From the NCBI GenBank assembly GCA_964511185.1, contig CAZEDU010000155.1, positions 1-10,511 of the forward strand: a DNA stretch of 10,511 nucleotides. Reading direction: 5' to 3'. The notes under the pieces were generated by a model that was not told the origin of the DNA, searched no databases, and saw nothing but the letters and a program-made list of their open reading frames with translations. This stretch comes from CAZEDU01 sp964511185. Its GTDB lineage: Bacteria > Myxococcota > Myxococcia > Myxococcales > Myxococcaceae. Of the stretch, positions 7,340-10,511 are shown in pieces (the first letter of the stretch is position 1; each line of letters opens with the position of its first letter). The position numbers were made by a program, and so were the translations under genes.

Positions 7340-8268
7340 TCGCCACCTTCCAGATAGTCGACCAGGTCCGAGGTGTAGCGCAGCTGCTTGACCAGCTCCG
7401 CCTTGCGCTCGTCGGAGAGCGAGGCGAACACGTCGGCGATCAACGCCAGATCCTGGTTCAGCTCCGCCTGCCGCAGGATGATCTGCTCCGCGAGCTCGTC
7501 GGCGTCGACCTCTTCCTCGACGTTCTCGGGGGCGAGCTCGTCGCCTTGGCTCACCGCCTTCTCGAGCATGTCGCGGGCGGCGGCGGTCAGCCGGCCTTCT
7601 TCGTCGAGCCGCTCGCGGAGCGCGAGCAGGTCATCGCGGGTGGCCGGCTGGGCGTGAATCGCGTCGCCGAGCGCCATCAGCAGCGCGTCGTCGTCGGAGA
7701 GGTCGGTGTGGAGCCGCGCCAGCACCTTCTCGCGGTGGAGGAACCGGAGCGCCGCGACCCGCCGAAAGCCGGTGATGATCTGGAAGCGGTCGGGCGGCTT
7801 CAGCCGCAAGTCGACGGGGAACAGCTGCCCGAGCCGCGCGAGGTCGGTCGCGAGCAGCGAGAAATCGCCCTCGGGCCGCACGCGGAAGGTGGCGTCGTCG
7901 TCGACCCGGTCGAGCGCGATCAGCGCCGGGGCCACGTGGTGCTTCTTGATCGGCCGCGGCTCCGGCTCGACCCACTGCCCGGCGGGCACCTCTTGCGTGT
8001 CTTCCTCCGACGCGTCGGCGGCCAACGGCTCGCCCTCGCTGTCATCGTCGCCGTCGTCATCGGTGTCGGCCGCGTCGAAGCCGCCGTGCTCTTCGCCGTC
8101 GGGCGCGCCGCCCATCACCTCGGCGTCGTCGGTCGCCTCGGACAACGGCTCGGAAGGCCCGTTCACCAAGACGCCGTCGGTCGGCGGCGTGGCCTGCGGA
8201 TCGTGCTGCTCCGCAGGCGCGCTGGGGTCGGAGTGCTGTGTGCTGTTGTCGTCTGCTTCCATCGCCAC
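7336..8268 (-). CDS. padC: PadC-like ParB/Srx-fold protein associated with bactofilins
   Basis: A 310-residue protein. Residues 1-105 are acidic and low in complexity, with Asp/Glu-rich runs (66-80), probably disordered. Residues about 108-190 form a ParB/sulfiredoxin-like fold with TGFRRVAALR (166-175), matching the GxRR motif through which ParB proteins bind CTP. Residues about 200-310 are helical and charged. There is no obvious ParB helix-turn-helix DNA-binding module, so a canonical ParB is unlikely. In M. xanthus, PadC follows bacNOP, binds the bactofilin scaffold, recruits ParA, and its ParB/Srx domain has been shown to bind CTP. The order here is the same. GTG 8268 or the in-frame ATG 8262 could be the start, as neither has a strong Shine-Dalgarno. 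It lies 42 bases after bacP and overlaps pyrE by 4 bases. Confidence 0.85.
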   Translation of the reverse strand: MAMEADDNSTQHSDPSAPAEQHDPQATPPTDGVLVNGPSEPLSEATDDAEVMGGAPDGEEHGGFDAADTDDDGDDDSEGEPLAADASEEDTQEVPAGQWVEPEPRPIKKHHVAPALIALDRVDDDATFRVRPEGDFSLLATDLARLGQLFPVDLRLKPPDRFQIITGFRRVAALRFLHREKVLARLHTDLSDDDALLMALGDAIHAQPATRDDLLALRERLDEEGRLTAAARDMLEKAVSQGDELAPENVEEEVDADELAEQIILRQAELNQDLALIADVFASLSDERKAELVKQLRYTSDLVDYLEGGE

Positions 8269-8310
8269 GCACTCTGCTCGCCCTGGGTGGGCGGCATCAA
8301 GGGGCCACTA

Positions 8311-8913
8311 TCACCCCTTGCGTTTGACCACGACCTTCTTCTTGCCCACCTCGGCCACCGTGGGAGGTGCCGGCGGCGGCGGGGGCGGCTTGGCGCTTGG
8401 CTTGCCGGACGGCTTGACCTCGACCTTGGCGGGCGCCTTGTCCGGGCCCTTGGCCGCGGGCTTGGTCTCCACCCGGCTGGGCGCGGGCGGCGGCCGCGGC
8501 GGCGGGGCCACCGAGCGCATCACCGGCCGAACCGTCGGCCGGGGCGGACGGTCGAACTTCTGGCCAGGCACCACCTCGCCCATGTCGACGCGGCCGCGGA
8601 AGCTGGCGCCGTCGACGACGATGACGCGCGGGGCCCGAATGTCGCCCACCATGCGGCCTTCGCGGGTCAGCTCGACGCTCTCGGTGGCGCTGATGTTGCC
8701 GACCACCACGCCGCTGACGATCGCGTTCTTCACCGTCACGTTGGCTTTGACGATGCCCGACTGCTCGACGATGAGCGTCTTGGTCAAAGACAGCTCACCC
8801 TCGACGCGGCCCCGCACGAGCAGGTCTTCGTCACCGCTCAGCTTGCCGCTGATGAGGATCGACTCGCCGATGACGGTGGTCTGGTTTCCCAACCCGTCTT
8901 GCTTGAGCGCCAT
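8311..8913 (-). CDS. bacP: Bactofilin with long Pro/Lys-rich C-terminal tail (BacP-like)
   Basis: A 200-residue protein with a bactofilin beta-helix domain at about 12-112. Its repeating turns include SGDEDLLVRGRVEG (26-39) and VGDIRAPRVIVVDGASFRG (89-107), typical of these polymer-forming cytoskeletal proteins. Residues 113-200 form a flexible tail rich in Pro, Lys and Ala that ends in the basic stretch KKKVVVKRKG (191-200). The tail separates it from its two compact neighbours and matches BacP in being the tailed member placed directly before padC. Tails of this kind usually serve as partner-binding regions; which partner binds here is inference. ATG 8911-8913 lies three bases after the upstream stop, with AAGGAG 9 bases before it, so it is co-translated with the preceding bactofilin. 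Confidence 0.9.
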   Translation of the reverse strand: MALKQDGLGNQTTVIGESILISGKLSGDEDLLVRGRVEGELSLTKTLIVEQSGIVKANVTVKNAIVSGVVVGNISATESVELTREGRMVGDIRAPRVIVVDGASFRGRVDMGEVVPGQKFDRPPRPTVRPVMRSVAPPPRPPPAPSRVETKPAAKGPDKAPAKVEVKPSGKPSAKPPPPPPAPPTVAEVGKKKVVVKRKG

Positions 8914-8916
8914 CGG

Positions 8917-9240
8917 TTAGCGCTCCTTGACGTCCATGTCGACGTTGCCTTTGAACGAGGCCCCGTCGGCGATGAGGATGCGCGGCGCCTTGATGTCGCC
9001 CACCACGCGGCAGTCGCTCTTGAGCTCGACCTTGTCTGACGCCGAGATGTTGCCGGTGACGCGACCCGCAATCTCCACGTTCTGGGTCTCGATGTCGGCT
9101 TCGACCACGCCGGAGCCCTCGACAAAGAGGCTCTCCTTCAGCGCGATCTTGCCCTTCACCGTCCCCTGAATGACCAGGTCCTCGTCACCGGAGATCTCTC
9201 CGTCGATGACGATGCTCGAACCAATGATCGTGTTGGCCAT
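8917..9240 (-). CDS. bacO: Compact bactofilin (BacO-like)
   Basis: A 107-residue protein made almost entirely of the bactofilin domain, with the SGDEDLVIQGTVKGKIAL turn (17-34), a TGNISASDKVEL turn (62-73) and GDIKAPRILIADGASFKG (81-98). It polymerises without nucleotide into filaments or sheets that act as a cytoplasmic scaffold. The name follows position in the cluster, second of three as in M. xanthus bacNOP, since compact bactofilins are hard to tell apart by sequence alone. ATG 9238-9240 has only a weak GAAAG-type ribosome site. A 44-base spacer separates it from the previous bactofilin. Confidence 0.9.
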   Translation of the reverse strand: MANTIIGSSIVIDGEISGDEDLVIQGTVKGKIALKESLFVEGSGVVEADIETQNVEIAGRVTGNISASDKVELKSDCRVVGDIKAPRILIADGASFKGNVDMDVKER

Positions 9241-9284
9241 GTGCTTTCGTTCGCCCCTCTTTGCCTGCGTGATTCAATAAAACG

Positions 9285-9629
9285 CTAGATGTCGTCGGGA
9301 AGCTTCACGTCCATCTCGACGGAGCCGTTGAACACCGCGCCGTCTTCGATGACCACGCGCGGCGCCTTGATGTCGCCCTCGACCTTGGCGTTCGCGTTGA
9401 TGGCCACTTTGCTCGAGGCGTCGATGTTGCCGCTCGCCTCACCGTTGATGGTGAGCTCCTCGGCCCGAATGTCGGCCTGGACCTTGCCCGTGTTCTCAAT
9501 GGTGAGGTGGTTCTTCAGGGCGATCTGCCCTTCCACCCTGCCCTCGATGACCAGGTCGCCGCCGCCGCTCAGGCTGCCCCGAATGACGATTCCCTTGCCG
9601 ATGATGTTGGTTTGATCGCCAGAAGCCAT
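9285..9629 (-). CDS. bacN: Compact bactofilin (BacN-like)
   Basis: A 114-residue bactofilin domain protein with SGGGDLVIEGRVEGQIAL (21-38), INGEASGNIDASSKVAI (61-77) and EGDIKAPRVVIEDGAVFNG (84-102). It is first of the three tandem bactofilin genes and named by that order. The ORF is open far upstream, but the part before MASGDQ does not resemble bactofilins. ATG 9627-9629 fits the usual short N-terminus of the family, with GGAGG 12 bases upstream (a long spacing). An in-frame ATG at 9690-9692 overlaps the hydrolase end and would add 21 residues; this cannot be excluded. The spacer from the hydrolase stop is 55 bases, so co-transcription is plausible. Confidence 0.9.
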   Translation of the reverse strand: MASGDQTNIIGKGIVIRGSLSGGGDLVIEGRVEGQIALKNHLTIENTGKVQADIRAEELTINGEASGNIDASSKVAINANAKVEGDIKAPRVVIEDGAVFNGSVEMDVKLPDDI

Positions 9630-9684
9630 GCGTTCCACACCCCTCCGAAAAACTGCCGCTTCCGAAACGTCGAACGACCGTACG

Positions 9685-10511
9685 TCAGGCATGCGCGGAG
9701 ATCCAGCCTGAGATCTCCTGAAGCACCGCCTCGCGCCCCACCTCGTTGAGCGTTTCGTGGCGCATGTTCTCGTAGAGCTTGAGCGTCTTGTCCTGTGACG
9801 CGACCGTTTCGAAGAACGCCCGAGAGGCTTGCGGGGAGGCCACCTTGTCTTCACCGGCGACGGTGAACAGCACCGGCATCGAGATTTTCGGCCCCAGCTT
9901 CATCGCCTCGACCATGGCCGCGTTGGCCTCGTTGAACCAGCGAGGTGTGGCGTTGCGGTTGTACAGGGGGTCACGTGCGACGGCCTGCTGCTCCTGCACA
10001 TCGCTGGTCAGGTCTTCCCACGGAATCCCCGTGCTGACCGGCAGCCAGGGGATGGCCTTGCCGGCCAGTTTGGCGGCGAAGACCTTGAGCGGCGGCGCCG
10101 CGACGGCGATCGCCAGGAGCGGCGACGAGAGCACGATGCCGGCGAGATCGCTGGGCTGGCGGGGGAGCAGGTGCAGCGTCATCAAGCCGCCGTGGCTGTG
10201 CGCCAGGATGAACGCCTTCTTCTTGCCCTGGGCGGCCTCGCGCACGCGGTTCCAGAACAGCTCGAGGTCGTCGACCAGATCGCTGAAGCGATCGCAGTGG
10301 CCGCGGCGCCCGTCGGACTGGCCGTGGCCGCGGTAGTCGAACGCGTAGACCGCGAAGCCCTGCGCGACCAGGTGGTCGATGGTTCGCCGGTAGCGCCCGC
10401 AGTGCTCGCCGTAGCCGTGCACCAGCGCGACGTAAGCGCGGGGGTTGTCGGGGACGTCGGATTGCCAGAACAACCGGAGGTTGTCCTTGGCGCTGAAGAA
10501 GCCTTCGTCGT
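9685..10511 (-). CDS. Alpha/beta hydrolase, monoacylglycerol-lipase-like; 5' end outside the window
   Basis: The ORF is open to the right edge: residues DEGFFSAKDNLRLFWQSDVP at the edge match the usual N-terminus of monoacylglycerol-lipase-like hydrolases, so TTG 10473 is not the true start. Counting from that TTG, the oxyanion region is HGYGEH (19-24), the nucleophile elbow AHSHGG has Ser93, the acid is Asp209 in AGEDKVASP, and the catalytic His239 is in MRHETLNE. The elbow has Ala where the common GxSxG pattern has Gly. FDYRGHGQSDG (45-55) is typical of the family. It probably hydrolyses monoacylglycerols or lysophospholipids; substrate not proven. No signal peptide can be judged. It is the first gene seen of the minus-strand run that continues into the bactofilins. 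Confidence 0.88.
   Translation of the reverse strand, partial: DEGFFSAKDNLRLFWQSDVPDNPRAYVALVHGYGEHCGRYRRTIDHLVAQGFAVYAFDYRGHGQSDGRRGHCDRFSDLVDDLELFWNRVREAAQGKKKAFILAHSHGGLMTLHLLPRQPSDLAGIVLSSPLLAIAVAAPPLKVFAAKLAGKAIPWLPVSTGIPWEDLTSDVQEQQAVARDPLYNRNATPRWFNEANAAMVEAMKLGPKISMPVLFTVAGEDKVASPQASRAFFETVASQDKTLKLYENMRHETLNEVGREAVLQEISGWISAHA

Noticed and set aside
7336..8268. Canonical chromosomal ParB
   Set aside because: No helix-turn-helix module after the ParB fold, no parA next to it, and its place behind three bactofilins fits PadC better.
7546..9039. Long plus-strand open frames (7546-9039 and 7706-8920)
   Set aside because: They are antisense to padC, bacP and bacO, which have clear family motifs; the antisense products are low-complexity Ser/Arg or Val/His-rich.

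Overview
The window looks like a fragment of a high-GC Myxococcota (delta-proteobacterial) draft genome. The clearest sign is a run of three bactofilin genes followed by a ParB-like gene, the same arrangement as bacN-bacO-bacP-padC of Myxococcus xanthus. GC is about 70 % over most of the window, and there are GTG and TTG starts and tightly packed genes. Three runs of N (539-548, 1332-1341, 1904-1920) mark scaffold gaps.

Layout. (1) 2-2092, plus strand: one S41-family peptidase gene, open at the left edge and cut by the three N runs, each of which shifts the reading frame. It encodes two S41-like halves. The first has lost the catalytic serine and the second keeps it. (2) 2175-5885, minus strand: a two-gene unit of a 997-residue transporter-HEAT-cyclic-nucleotide-binding fusion followed by a UdgX-type uracil-DNA glycosylase. 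(3) 5886-6185: a 300-base intergenic stretch with two strong inverted repeats and a possible 15-codon mini-ORF. (4) 6186-10511, minus strand: a seven-gene run in the order monoacylglycerol-lipase-like hydrolase (cut by the right edge), bactofilins BacN, BacO and BacP, PadC-like ParB protein, orotate phosphoribosyltransferase PyrE, and a small lipoprotein. padC/pyrE and pyrE/lipoprotein each overlap by 4 bases (GTGA), so the last three genes are very probably co-translated.

How the genes work together. The bactofilins would polymerise into a cytoskeletal scaffold that PadC binds. In M. xanthus this scaffold positions the ParABS chromosome-segregation machinery in the subpolar regions. PadC carries a ParB-type CTP-binding fold, so its overlap with a pyrimidine-synthesis gene is suggestive, but a functional link is inference only. 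The transporter fusion looks like a cNMP-responsive NTT-type membrane protein. UdgX is a DNA repair enzyme that forms a covalent adduct with uracil sites. The S41 gene has visibly lower GC than its neighbours and may be a more recent or faster-evolving accessory gene.
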